This document shows positions 10,074 to 19,666 of a stretch of 44,369 bases of DNA, piece by piece. Origin of the DNA: Beijerinckiaceae bacterium (GTDB lineage: Bacteria > Pseudomonadota > Alphaproteobacteria > Rhizobiales > Beijerinckiaceae); the NCBI GenBank assembly GCA_022702015.1, contig JAKONI010000260.1, forward strand, positions 1-44,369. Reading direction: 5' to 3'. The notes under the pieces are model-generated. The model saw only the letters and a list, made by a program, of their open reading frames with translations. It was not told where the DNA came from and did not search any database. Positions within the stretch are counted from its first letter, which is position 1. Every line of letters begins with the position of its first letter. A program made the translations under genes and the position numbers.

Positions 10074-11471
10074 GTGGATCAGGTCATAACGATGCTGGTG
10101 ATCGCGAGCGGCAAGGCCAAGGCCGAGACGGTTCACCTGTCGGAGATCCTCGGCGCCCTGAGCCACGCCCTCGACCTCACGGAGGGGCAACCGGCCGGCC
10201 ATTGCGTGCGGGCGACCTGGATCGGCGCCCACATCGGCCGGCAGTTGGGCCTGCCGGAGATCGAGCTCTGGGAACTCTACCATACGGTGATGCTGAAGGA
10301 TTTGGGTTGTTCCAGCAATGCCGCCCGCATCTGTGAGCTTTATCTGTCGGACGACCTCAGCTTCAAGCGTGATTTCAAGACGGTCAGCGACAGCCTGCCC
10401 AAGGTCCTCGGCTTCGTCTTCTCGCACACCGGCCTCAAGGCGGGCTTGGCGGAACGGTTTCGGGCCGTCCTCAACATCTTGCAGAACGGCGGCGCGATCG
10501 TCGACGACTTGATCCAAACCCGCTGCCAGCGCGGTGCCGAGATCGCGCGGCAGCTTCGCTTCCCCGCGAGCGTGTGCGAAGCCATCCATGCCTTGGATGA
10601 GCATTGGAACGGCACGGGCCGACCGGACCGGCTCGCGGGGGCCGCGATCCCGCTCTACGCGCGGGTCGCCCTCCTCGCCCAGGTCGTGGACGTCTTCCAT
10701 ACGGCGGCCGGTCCCGACGCCGCGATCGCCGAGGTGAAGGCGCGCTCCGGCACATGGTTCGATCCGCAGCTCGTCGCATGCTTCGATCACGTCGCGGCCG
10801 ATCCTGCCTTCTGGACGACGCTCGCCTCCCCGGAGGTCGAAACGGCCGTGTTCGCGCTGGCGCCCGCAAGTCCCATCGTCGTGGACGAGGATTACCTCGA
10901 CGACATCGCCCGCGCCTTCGCCCAGATCATCGACGCCAAGAGCCCCTTCACCTCCGGTCATTCGGAGCGGGTCGCCGTCTACGCCGACATGATCGCGGCC
11001 GAACTCGGCTACACGGTGGAGCGCCGGCGCTGGTTGAAGCGCGCGGCGCTCCTGCACGACGTCGGCAAACTGGGGGTCTCGAATGCGATCCTCGACAAGA
11101 ACGGCAAGCTCGACGATGCCGAGTGGCGCGACATGCGCAACCACGCTTCGCTCTCGGAGACGATCCTCAACCGCGTGGCTGCGTTCCACGAGATGGCGCG
11201 GATCGGCGGCGGTCATCACGAGCGCCTCGACGGCAAGGGGTATCCGCGGGGGCTGAAAGGGGATGCGATCGCCCCCGAGACCCGCATCGTATCGGTGGCC
11301 GACGTGTTCGATGCCCTGACCGCCGACCGTCCCTACCGGACGGCGATGACGCTGGAGAAGGCCCTCGGCATCATGCGGGCCGACCTGGGCCAAGCCTTCG
11401 ACCCGGTATGCTTCGCGGCCCTGGAGCGGGCCTTGGCGACCATCGAGGGCGATCTCGCCCGGGCCGCCTGA
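10074..11471 (+). CDS. HD-GYP domain phosphohydrolase-like protein with a second degenerate N-terminal HD-GYP-like region
   Basis: C-terminal AALLHDVGKLGVSNAIL and HHERLDGKGYPRGLKGDAI; N-terminal degenerate counterpart YHTVMLKDLGC and DEHWNGTGRPDRLAGAAIP. Confidence 0.88.
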   Translation: MDQVITMLVIASGKAKAETVHLSEILGALSHALDLTEGQPAGHCVRATWIGAHIGRQLGLPEIELWELYHTVMLKDLGCSSNAARICELYLSDDLSFKRDFKTVSDSLPKVLGFVFSHTGLKAGLAERFRAVLNILQNGGAIVDDLIQTRCQRGAEIARQLRFPASVCEAIHALDEHWNGTGRPDRLAGAAIPLYARVALLAQVVDVFHTAAGPDAAIAEVKARSGTWFDPQLVACFDHVAADPAFWTTLASPEVETAVFALAPASPIVVDEDYLDDIARAFAQIIDAKSPFTSGHSERVAVYADMIAAELGYTVERRRWLKRAALLHDVGKLGVSNAILDKNGKLDDAEWRDMRNHASLSETILNRVAAFHEMARIGGGHHERLDGKGYPRGLKGDAIAPETRIVSVADVFDALTADRPYRTAMTLEKALGIMRADLGQAFDPVCFAALERALATIEGDLARAA

Positions 11472-11880
11472 ACGGCTCCGGCGACGCGCGTCGCCGGCTC
11501 GCGCCCGTCAACCTTGAACAGCCACCGCCCCCTACGCCTTCAGCACGATGATCGCGCGCACCGCGTGTCCGCAGGCTCGCGACCCGACGAAGGTCCGGTA
11601 CAGCGCGTCGACGAGGCGGACCAGCATGTGACAATTCCTGAAGCTGCGCGGTAATCGATCTGGCTGGAAGGCGACGCCGCCAGGGCTCACGTCCTTCCCG
11701 CGTGGGGAGAATGACCGATGCCGCCGGCCAGGGCCTCAAGGTTTTAGGTCGAAGTTTATACAACCATTATTTCATCTCTAGGTTGTAGTGTCCGGCGGAG
11801 GTCGAAGAGGTGGGGCACCCCGACCTCGACCATGGGGCCAGCGGCGGCCCGAACCCGCTCCGAAGTGAGAAACCGGAGCG

Positions 11881-11988
11881 TATCCTGTGATCCTCGGCTC
11901 ACGGAAAACGCTCTCATCCACTGCGTCCGCCGCATTTTCCTGCGCCGAACCGGCATCCGCTTCGGCGGAAGATGCTCCAGCCACCGCG
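11881..11988 (+). repeat. Dispersed palindromic intergenic repeat, copy B
   Basis: gatcctcggctcacggaaaacgctctcatccactgcgtccgccgcattttcctgcgccgaaccggcatccgcttcggcggaagatgctcc; inverted arms gcattttcc / ggaagatgc and cgccgaa / ttcggcg. Confidence 0.85.
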
Positions 11989-12107
11989 TTGCGTTCGGAG
12001 GGCCGTTCATGTCCGGCCGACCAGGCACGTGACCGGGTGAATGGGTCGCAGATCGACGGATCGCCTTCGGGACCGATGTGAGGGTCAGGATCGAACCGAG
12101 GGGTGAG

Positions 12108-12578
12108 ATGGGGATATCGTTCATCAGGGCCGTTCTCTGCGGCGCCTCGCTCTGCCTTGCCGCCCCCCTCGCCGTCGCGGAGGATGGGGGTCAGACGATC
12201 GCCAGCGAGGGCGATTGGGTCCTCAGGAAGGTCGCGGGTTCGGCGAACGGCGACGCCCCCTGCATTCTCACCCCGAAGACGCGATCGCGGATCCAGATCG
12301 TCGGCGACCGGCTCGAAGTGACGGGCCTGCCGAAGAACTCGATCTTCAATTATCAGTATCGCATCGACGACGAACCGGTTTCGAACGTGCAGTTTCCCAC
12401 GGCGCGGATGCAGGAAGCCGGCGCCATCTCGCTGACGGGCGATGTTTTCGGGCGAATCCTGAACGGCCGACGCTTCAGCCTCCGCTTGCTCGACAAATGG
12501 CACGAGGCCATCACGGAGGAGATCAGCCTGTCCGGCCTGCGCGCCCTCCACGACAGGCGCACGAACGCCTGCCGATAA
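12108..12578 (+). CDS. Hypothetical secreted protein (signal peptide, about 156 aa)
   Basis: MGISFIRAVLCGASLCLAAPLAVAEDGG signal peptide; high-GC3 codons throughout. Confidence 0.7.
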   Translation: MGISFIRAVLCGASLCLAAPLAVAEDGGQTIASEGDWVLRKVAGSANGDAPCILTPKTRSRIQIVGDRLEVTGLPKNSIFNYQYRIDDEPVSNVQFPTARMQEAGAISLTGDVFGRILNGRRFSLRLLDKWHEAITEEISLSGLRALHDRRTNACR

Positions 12579-12637
12579 CCTCTGCCCTCACGGATTCCGC
12601 TGACGTCGCCGTGGGCGACGGGGGCCGCGTGCGAGCC

Positions 12638-13921
12638 TCACAGGCCCATGCGCCGCCGGACGAGGAGGAGGCAGGCGAAACTCACGCTTGCCGCGAACAT
12701 CAGGAAGTAGCTCGCGGCGAGCGGCGTATGTGTCAGGGCGATCAGCCCCTCGATCCAGAACGGCGCGAAACCGCCGAACAGCGTCACGCCGACATTGTAG
12801 CTGAGGTTCATGCCGGCGCTGCGGGTGCGCGTGGGGAAGATCTCGGCCATGAGCGCCGGCAGGGCCGCGCTGTAGCTCGCCTTGAGGATACCGATCAGGG
12901 CGAGCACCGGTACGATGACGAGCAGCGTGGGGAACGCGATCAGGAGGGCGAAAGCCGGCAGCATCAGGACGAAGACCGCGATCACGATGAGCCGCATGAT
13001 CGGCGTCCGGCCGACCGTGTCCGACCAGTGCCCGACCACCGGCGCGACGGTCATCAGCATGACCGCGCCGACGAACGAGGCGGCGAACCCGATCCAGGGC
13101 GGCAGGCCGAGCTGCGTGACGGCGTAGGTCGGGGTGTAGCTGATCATGTAGTTCAGGGCCGTCGAGGTGGCGACGAGGCCCGTGGCGAGCAGCAGGTTCG
13201 GCCATTGCCGCACGAAGAGGTCCCGGGCGGGGGCGTCCGCCTCCCGGGCCGAGGCTTCGAAGTCCGGCGTCTCCGGGAGGTTGCGCCGGATGTAGAGGCC
13301 GACGGGCCCGATCAGCAGCCCGAACGCGAAGGGCAGCCGCCAGCCCCAGGCCGCGATCTGGTCCTGGGTCAGGGCGGCGCTCAGGAGGAATCCGGCCAGG
13401 GCGGCGAGGACGCTGGCCAGCCCCTGGCTGGCGAACTGGAAGCTCGCGAAGAACCCTTTGCGGCCGGAGCCCTGCTCCACCATGAACGCGGTCGAGGCGC
13501 CGAACTCGCCCCCCACCGAGAACCCCTGGATCAGCCGCGCCACCAGCACGCCGACCGAGGCGAGGACGCCGATGGACTCGTAGGTCGGCATCACCACCAT
13601 CATCGCGGTGCCGATCATCATCAGGCCGATCGACAGCGTCAGCGCCGGCTTGCGGCCGACCTTGTCGGCGTAGAGCCCGAGCACGACCGCCCCGAGGGGA
13701 CGCATCAGGTACGAGACGCCGAAGCTCCCGAGCGCCAGCAGCAGCGAGACCGAGGGGTTGCTGCTGGGGAAGTACAGTTTCGAGATGGCGGTCGCGAAGT
13801 ACAGGTACAGGGTGAGGTCGTAGAATTCGAGGGCGTTGCCGATCGAGGAGGCGACGACAGCCCGGATCATCCGCGACCGGTCCGGGGGTGTCGCGGGGGC
13901 GGATACGGCCGACGATGACAT
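12638..13921 (-). CDS. MFS transporter, metabolite:H+ symporter (MHS)/ProP-like
   Basis: NALEFYDLTLYLYFATAISKLYFPS, RPLGAVVLGLYADKVGRKPALTLSIGLMMIGT, RLIQGFSVGGEFGASTAFMVE. Confidence 0.92.
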   Translation of the reverse strand: MSSSAVSAPATPPDRSRMIRAVVASSIGNALEFYDLTLYLYFATAISKLYFPSSNPSVSLLLALGSFGVSYLMRPLGAVVLGLYADKVGRKPALTLSIGLMMIGTAMMVVMPTYESIGVLASVGVLVARLIQGFSVGGEFGASTAFMVEQGSGRKGFFASFQFASQGLASVLAALAGFLLSAALTQDQIAAWGWRLPFAFGLLIGPVGLYIRRNLPETPDFEASAREADAPARDLFVRQWPNLLLATGLVATSTALNYMISYTPTYAVTQLGLPPWIGFAASFVGAVMLMTVAPVVGHWSDTVGRTPIMRLIVIAVFVLMLPAFALLIAFPTLLVIVPVLALIGILKASYSAALPALMAEIFPTRTRSAGMNLSYNVGVTLFGGFAPFWIEGLIALTHTPLAASYFLMFAASVSFACLLLVRRRMGL

Positions 13922-13942
13922 GATGCTTACGATCCCGGATCG

Positions 13943-15535
13943 TCAGAAGCCGCCCGCTTGGCCATCCTTGCGGGGGTCGGAGCCGCTCACGTAGCCGCCG
14001 TCGAGGCGGCGGACGAGCTGGGCGCCGCCGAAGCCGAAGGCGGAGTCCGGCGGCTCGCGGATGAGGTCGTGGCCGAGCGCCTCGAGGTCGGACAGGACGG
14101 GAGCCGGGAACGCGGTCTCGACCGCGACCTGCCGCCCGGCGACGTGGCGCCAGCGCGGGGCGTCCGCCGCCGTCTGCACATCCTGGTTCCAGAGCTGCGT
14201 CCGCACGAGGATCTGCACGTGTCCCTGGGCCTGGATCGGCCCGCCCATGCAGCCGAAGGCCATCAGCGGCGCCCCGTCCCGCATGACGAAGCCGGGGATG
14301 ATGGTGTTGAACGGCCGCTTGCTCGGGCCCACGACGTTGGGATGGCCCTCGGCCAGGGTGAAGCCGAAGCCGCGATTCTGCAGGCTGATGCCGGTCCCCG
14401 GGACCACCACGCCGGAGCCGAAGCCCGCGTAGTTCGACTGGATGTAGGACACCATCATGCCCTCGGCGTCGCCCGTGGCCAGGCACACCGTCCCGCCCTC
14501 GTGCGGGGCGCCGGCCCCGAACACCTGCGCCCGGGTCCGGTCGATCAGGGCGGCGCGGGAGGCGAGGTAGCCGGGGGCGAGCATCTGCGCCGGCGTCACC
14601 CGGGTCATGTGCGCCACGTCGGCGGCGTAGGCGTAGACATCCGCGAAGGCGAGCTTCATCGCCTCGATCTGGAGATGGATCGCCCCGGCGCTGTCCGGCG
14701 GCAACTCCTCCAGCCCGGTGGCCTTGAGGATGCCGAGCGCCATCAGGGCGGCGATGCCCTGCCCGTTCGGGGGGATCTCGTGCAGGCTCACGCCGCCGAA
14801 ATCTTGGGCGAGGGTGCCGCACCAGTCGGCCTGGTGCCCGGCGAGGTCGGCCTCGTCGAGGACGGCCCCATGCTGGCGGGCGAAGTCCGCCATCCGCTGG
14901 GCCAGCGCCCCCCGATAGAAGGCCTCGCCGTGCGTCTCGGCGATGGCGCGCAGCGTGCGGGCATGGCCGGGGGCGCGGAAGAGTTCCCCCGCCGCCGGGG
15001 CCCGTCCGCCGGGCATGAAGGTGTCGGCGAAGCCCGGCTGGTCCTTCAATTCCGCCGCGCCGCGCCGCCAGAGTTCGGCGATGACGGGCGAGACCAGGAA
15101 GCCGCCCTCGGCGTAGCCGATCGCCGGCTCGAACAGCCGCTCGAAGGGGAGCCGGCCGAAGCGACGGGACAGTTCCACCCAGGCCGAGACGGCACCGGGC
15201 ACCGTGACGGTCTCCCAGCCGCGCACGGGGAACGAGGAATGCCGGGCGAAGCGCTCGGGCGTCCAGGCCGCCGGCGAGCGCCCCGAGGCGTTGAGCCCGT
15301 GAAGCTGCCCCTCCGCCCACAGGACGCAATAGGCGTCCGACCCGATGCCGTTGCCGGTGGGCTCGACGACCGTGAGGGTGATGGCGGCCGCCAGCGCGGC
15401 GTCGAGGGCGTTGCCGCCCTGCTCCAGCATCCGCAGGCCCGCCTGGGTCGCCAGCGGCTGCGACGTGGCCACGAGGTTGCGGGCGAAGACCGGGGACCGA
15501 CGCGATGCGTAGGCCGCATCATGGCGGAATCTCAT
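13943..15535 (-). CDS. Gamma-glutamyltransferase family protein (candidate HpxW/oxamate amidohydrolase-like)
   Basis: ATSQPLATQAGLRMLEQGGNALDAALAA, autoprocessing-type Thr in HEGGTVCLATGDAEGMMVSYIQSNYAGFGSG, NTIIPGFVMRDGAPLMAFGCMGG. Confidence 0.88.
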   Translation of the reverse strand: MRFRHDAAYASRRSPVFARNLVATSQPLATQAGLRMLEQGGNALDAALAAAITLTVVEPTGNGIGSDAYCVLWAEGQLHGLNASGRSPAAWTPERFARHSSFPVRGWETVTVPGAVSAWVELSRRFGRLPFERLFEPAIGYAEGGFLVSPVIAELWRRGAAELKDQPGFADTFMPGGRAPAAGELFRAPGHARTLRAIAETHGEAFYRGALAQRMADFARQHGAVLDEADLAGHQADWCGTLAQDFGGVSLHEIPPNGQGIAALMALGILKATGLEELPPDSAGAIHLQIEAMKLAFADVYAYAADVAHMTRVTPAQMLAPGYLASRAALIDRTRAQVFGAGAPHEGGTVCLATGDAEGMMVSYIQSNYAGFGSGVVVPGTGISLQNRGFGFTLAEGHPNVVGPSKRPFNTIIPGFVMRDGAPLMAFGCMGGPIQAQGHVQILVRTQLWNQDVQTAADAPRWRHVAGRQVAVETAFPAPVLSDLEALGHDLIREPPDSAFGFGGAQLVRRLDGGYVSGSDPRKDGQAGGF

Positions 15536-15669
15536 GATCAGCCTCGGGCTTGGGGTGGAGATGCCTCAACCTAGCATAGCAAATCGCGGACCCGACGGGT
15601 CATCCGCCCCCGCCGGGGAACGACCCCCTCACGTGTTTGCGATCAGGGGACCCCCGCCGTGCCACGCCG

Positions 15670-16638
15670 TCATCGGCGTTCCGAGGACGGGCTGCACCCG
15701 AAATGCGACCGGTAGCTCCGGGAGAAGTGGGCCGTACTGGAGAAGCCGCAGGCGGTGGCGATCTCGCCCACCCTGAGGGGGCTTTGCCGCAGCAGGCGTC
15801 GGCCGTGTTCGAGGCGGATGGCCCTGTACTGCGCCGAAAACCGCACCCCGCGTTTGTCGAGGAAGAGGCGATCGAGGTGCCGCTCGCTGACCGAGGCGAG
15901 GCGGGCCATCGCGCGACGGGAGAGCGGGGCGTCCACCGTCTTCTCCATCGTCTCCAGGACGGTGAGCAGGCCCGGGTGATGGACTCCGTAGCGCTCCGCC
16001 GTGGATCCGCGCTGGGAATCCGTCGCGGCGCCGACCGCCGTGTGGAGGAACCAGTCCGAGACGCGGCGGGCGAAGGCCGCGCCCATGCGTTCGGCGATGA
16101 GCGCATGGGCCATGTCGAGGGGCGCGACCCCGCCCCCGCAGGTCAGGCGGTCGGCCTCGACGACGTAGCGCGCCCGGGTGAGGCGCGTTCGGGGAAAGGC
16201 TTCGAGGGCGGCCCCCGCGTAATCCCAGTGGATCGCCATCGCACGGTCCGTCAGCAGCCCCGCCGCGGCCACCACGTAGGGCCCCCCGGAGATGCCGCCG
16301 ATGCGCACGCCGAACCGGGCCAGGCGGCGCAGGGCGGCGTGGATCGCGGGCCTGTCCCAGCCGGTCGGCTCCCCGCCCGCCACCACGAAGACGGTGTGCA
16401 GTTGACCCCGCTGGCGGGGCAAATCCTCCGTCGGGACCTCCACCCCGGAGGACGACACGACCCGTCCCTGCTCCTCCCCGAAGTAGCGCAGGCGATAGAA
16501 GGTTTGGCCGGACAGGATGTTGGCCGCCCGGAAGGGCTCGCAGGCGCCGGCGAAGGACAGGAGCGCGAAGCCCGGAATGAGGATGAAGCCGATCTCCTGC
16601 GGCCGATCTCCCTGCGCCGGGCGCCCCTCCCCCGTCAT
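15670..16638 (-). CDS. GATase1-like AraC-family (GlxA-type) transcriptional regulator
   Basis: N-terminal DJ-1/PfpI-like IGFILIPGFALLSFAGACEPFRAAN; C-terminal AraC HTH RLASVSERHLDRLFLDKRGVRFSAQYRAIRLEHGRRLLRQSPLRVGEIATACGFSSTAHFSRSYRSHFG. Confidence 0.92.
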   Translation of the reverse strand: MTGEGRPAQGDRPQEIGFILIPGFALLSFAGACEPFRAANILSGQTFYRLRYFGEEQGRVVSSSGVEVPTEDLPRQRGQLHTVFVVAGGEPTGWDRPAIHAALRRLARFGVRIGGISGGPYVVAAAGLLTDRAMAIHWDYAGAALEAFPRTRLTRARYVVEADRLTCGGGVAPLDMAHALIAERMGAAFARRVSDWFLHTAVGAATDSQRGSTAERYGVHHPGLLTVLETMEKTVDAPLSRRAMARLASVSERHLDRLFLDKRGVRFSAQYRAIRLEHGRRLLRQSPLRVGEIATACGFSSTAHFSRSYRSHFGCSPSSERR

Positions 16639-16698
16639 CGCTGCCCCACCTCAGCCCACCCGTGCAAGAAAGCGTCTGTCGCGGACAAACACAACCGT

Positions 16699-16750
16699 GG
16701 GAACGGGGCATTCTGGCGACGATACGCCCCTGTGTCTCGAGACCGTTCCC
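16699..16750. promoter_or_regulatory. Operator-like inverted repeat in the GlxA-type regulator / oxidase divergent region
   Basis: gggaacgg (16699-16706) and ccgttccc (16743-16750), 36-nt spacer with inner ggggc/gcccc arms. Confidence 0.4.
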
Positions 16751-16796
16751 GGATGCCCGGCCTCCCCGTTCCTCCCCCGCGCCCGATGAGCACCCG

Positions 16797-17966
16797 ATGA
16801 GCGCCCGGTTCGATGTCGCGGTCCTCGGCCTCGGGGCCATGGGCAGCGCCGCCCTCTACCAACTCGCCAAGCGGGGCGTCCGGGTGGTCGGGATCGACCG
16901 CTTCGCCCCGCCGCACGCCCTCGGGTCGAGCCACGGCGAGACGCGGATCACCCGTCAGGCGGTGGGTGAGGGCCAGGATTACGTGCCCTTCGTCACCGCC
17001 TCGCACCGCATCTGGCGGGAACTGGAGGCGGCGACCGGCGACACCCTGTTCAACGCCTGCGGCACCCTCGTCATGGCGCCGGGGCACGGCGTGTCCTCCC
17101 ACCACGGCAAGCCGGACTTCGTCGGGCGCTCGATCCGGGCGGCCGGGGACGCGGGCATCGCGCACGAGGTGCTGGACGGCGCCGAGGTCGCCCGCCGCTT
17201 CCCGCAATTCCTCCACCTCGCCGGCGACGAGAAGGCCTATTACGAGCCCGGCGGCGGGTTCGTGTACCCGGAGCGCTGCATCGCGGCGCAACTGCGCGGC
17301 GCGGCCGAGGCGGGGGCCGACATCCGAACCGGCCGCGCGGTGACGGCCCTGCACCAGGACGAGGACGGGGTCCGCATCGAGACCGGCGACGGCCCGATCC
17401 GCGCCGACCGCGCGGTGGTCGCCGCCGGCGCGTGGACAGCCCCGCTGCTCGGCCCCCCCTTCGACCGGCTGCTCACGGTCCGGCGTCAGCTCCTGCACTG
17501 GTACGCGCTGGCCGACGAGTCCGCTTACGGACCGGATTCGCCGGTCTTCATCTGGATGTACGGCTCGGGCGACACGGATTACCTCTACGGTTTCCCGCCC
17601 CTGCCGGGGGATGGGGCGATCAAGGTCGCCACGGAACAGTACAGCACCACGACCACCGCCGATTCCGTCGAGCGCCACGTCGGGGCGCGGGAATCCGACG
17701 AGATGTACAGGCTCCGCGTCGAGGGCCGGCTCGCCGGCACGACACCGGAGGTCGTGCGGGCGGCGGCCTGCGTCTACACGGTGACGCCGGATCGCGGCTT
17801 CATCATCGACCGGCATCCCGGCATGGACCGGGTCCATGTCGTCTCGGCCTGCTCCGGCCACGGCTTCAAGCACTCGGCCGGCATCGGCGAGGCGGTGGCG
17901 GCCGAACTCGCCGGGGGTCCCGGGCGGATCGACCTCGCCCCCTTCTCCCTCGCCCGCTTCGGCTGA
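16797..17966 (+). CDS. MSOX/MTOX-type FAD-dependent amino-acid oxidase (N-methyl-L-tryptophan / monomeric sarcosine oxidase-like)
   Basis: Rossmann GLGAMGSAALYQLAKRG, GSSHGETRITRQAVGEG, candidate covalent-flavin Cys in CVYTVTPDRGFIIDRHP, CSGHGFKHSAGIGE. Confidence 0.9.
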   Translation: MSARFDVAVLGLGAMGSAALYQLAKRGVRVVGIDRFAPPHALGSSHGETRITRQAVGEGQDYVPFVTASHRIWRELEAATGDTLFNACGTLVMAPGHGVSSHHGKPDFVGRSIRAAGDAGIAHEVLDGAEVARRFPQFLHLAGDEKAYYEPGGGFVYPERCIAAQLRGAAEAGADIRTGRAVTALHQDEDGVRIETGDGPIRADRAVVAAGAWTAPLLGPPFDRLLTVRRQLLHWYALADESAYGPDSPVFIWMYGSGDTDYLYGFPPLPGDGAIKVATEQYSTTTTADSVERHVGARESDEMYRLRVEGRLAGTTPEVVRAAACVYTVTPDRGFIIDRHPGMDRVHVVSACSGHGFKHSAGIGEAVAAELAGGPGRIDLAPFSLARFG

Positions 17967-18036
17967 GGCACCGGGTGTGGCTCGTGGATTGCTAAGAACC
18001 GTGCCAAGATCAGCCCCCCGGAGCAGGACCGACCCG

Positions 18037-18879
18037 ATGCGCCAGACGATCCGCACCCTTCTCGGAACCGGGGCGCTCGCGACCCTCGCCGCCCTCTCGC
18101 TCATCCCGGCGACGGGTCCGGCCGGGGCCGCCGACGGCATCGAGGCGATCAAGCAGCGGGGCACGCTGATCGTCGGCACGAAGGCCGATTACCGGCCCTT
18201 CGGCTTTCGCGACCCGAGCGGCGCGATCATCGGGCTGGAGCCCGATCTCGCCGCCGACATCGCCAAGCGGCTCGGCGTGAAGCTCGAACTGGTGCCGGTG
18301 GTCTCGGCCAACCGGATCGAGTTCCTGCAACAGGGCAAGGTGGACATGCTGATCGCCACCCTGTCGGACAAGCCGGAGCGCCGCCGCGTCGTGCAGGCGA
18401 TCGACCCGCAATACTATTCGGACTTCGTGAACGTGCTGCTGCCGAAGAATTCCGGCATCACCGACTGGGCGCAGCTGAAGGGCAAGCCGCTCTGCGCGAC
18501 CTCGGGGGCGTGGTACAACAAGGATGTCGCGCGCACCTATGGGGCGGAGATCGTCGCCTTCGACGGCTCGGAGAAGCCGCTCTTCGCGCTCAAGCAGGGC
18601 AATTGCCTGGGCTATGTCTACGACCAGAGCATGCTCCAGGGAAAGCTGCTCGACGAGGACTGGAAGGCCGCCTACGCCCTGCCGCTGAAGGGCATCCTCG
18701 ATGCCCCGTGGATGATGGCGGTGGCGCAGGGCAACACCTCGCTCCAGGCGGTGGTCGAGGCCGCGACCAAGGATTGGATGAAGACCGGCTTCATCGTCGA
18801 GGAAGAGAAGAAATGGGGCATCGAGCCGACGAGCTACTCGAAGGCGATGCACGAGAAGTACAAGAACGCCACCAATTGA
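18037..18879 (+). CDS. Polar amino-acid ABC transporter substrate-binding protein (SBP_bac_3)
   Basis: Signal peptide, IKQRGTLIVGTKADYRPFGFRDPSGAIIGLEPDLAADIAKRLGVKLELVPV. Confidence 0.92.
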   Translation: MRQTIRTLLGTGALATLAALSLIPATGPAGAADGIEAIKQRGTLIVGTKADYRPFGFRDPSGAIIGLEPDLAADIAKRLGVKLELVPVVSANRIEFLQQGKVDMLIATLSDKPERRRVVQAIDPQYYSDFVNVLLPKNSGITDWAQLKGKPLCATSGAWYNKDVARTYGAEIVAFDGSEKPLFALKQGNCLGYVYDQSMLQGKLLDEDWKAAYALPLKGILDAPWMMAVAQGNTSLQAVVEAATKDWMKTGFIVEEEKKWGIEPTSYSKAMHEKYKNATN

Positions 18880-18916
18880 GGATGGCCCGCCCGACGAACC
18901 CGAACGCCGGACCGCC

Positions 18917-19666
18917 ATGATCGAGGCCATCCAGGAATGGTTCCGGCATCTCTACGAGACCACGGGCTTCAATTTCACGGTCTTCTACGATCCGTATGAC
19001 TGGGACCGCTACGTCGCCGGCCTGCGGACGACGCTGCTGCTCGCGGTCGCCACCATCCTGGCGAGCCTGGTCATCGGCGCGGTGGGGGCGCTCCTCCAGA
19101 GCGGGCCGTCGCGCCTGCTCCGGGGGCTGGTCAACGGCTTCGTCGTGGTCTTCCGCAACACCCCGCCGCTGGTGCAGATCTTCTTCTTCTACTTCGGCCT
19201 CGGCACGCTCCTGCCCGACCTGCGGACGGCCGACGGCCTGCGCGTGCCGATCCTCACCAACGTGCAGTGGGCGATCGTCTCCCTCTCGCTCTTCGCTGGC
19301 GCCTTCAACGTGGAGATCTTCCGCTCCGGGATCGAGGCCGTGCCCAAGACCACCATCGAGGCCGCCGAGGCGCTGGGCTACACCCGGCTGAAGGCCTACC
19401 GCCACATCGTCCTGCCGCTCGCCCTGCGGGTCTGCCTGCCGGCCCTCAACAACAACCTGATCAACCTCCTCAAGACCACGACGCTGGCCTACGCCATCGC
19501 GGTCCCGGAGACGCTCTACGCGGTCAAGCAGATCTGGTCCGAATCGCAGAACGTGCTGGAGATGATGCTCGTGCTGCTCGCGACCTACGCCGTCCTCGTC
19601 GGCGTGCTCGTGTGGATCATGCACCGCTGGGAGCGCGCCCTGCGCATCCCCGGATACGGCCGATGA
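18917..19666 (+). CDS. Amino-acid ABC transporter permease (HisM/GlnP type)
   Basis: VFRNTPPLVQIFFFYFGLGT, EAAEALGYTRLKAYRHIVLPLALRVCLPALNNN. Confidence 0.92.
   Translation: MIEAIQEWFRHLYETTGFNFTVFYDPYDWDRYVAGLRTTLLLAVATILASLVIGAVGALLQSGPSRLLRGLVNGFVVVFRNTPPLVQIFFFYFGLGTLLPDLRTADGLRVPILTNVQWAIVSLSLFAGAFNVEIFRSGIEAVPKTTIEAAEALGYTRLKAYRHIVLPLALRVCLPALNNNLINLLKTTTLAYAIAVPETLYAVKQIWSESQNVLEMMLVLLATYAVLVGVLVWIMHRWERALRIPGYGR

Noticed and set aside
10038-11393. 451-aa minus-strand ORF opposite the HD-GYP gene
   Set aside because: Antisense frame without recognisable motifs; the sense strand has clear HD-GYP motifs.
11756-12124. Minus-strand ORF 122 aa
   Set aside because: Middle section is simply the translated palindromic repeat copy B (LEHLPPKRMPVRRRKMRRTQWMRAFSV); a truncated gene cannot be excluded but is not supported.
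12588-15329. 913-aa minus-strand ORF
   Set aside because: Out-of-frame shadow of the MFS and GGT genes; R/P/G-rich composition.
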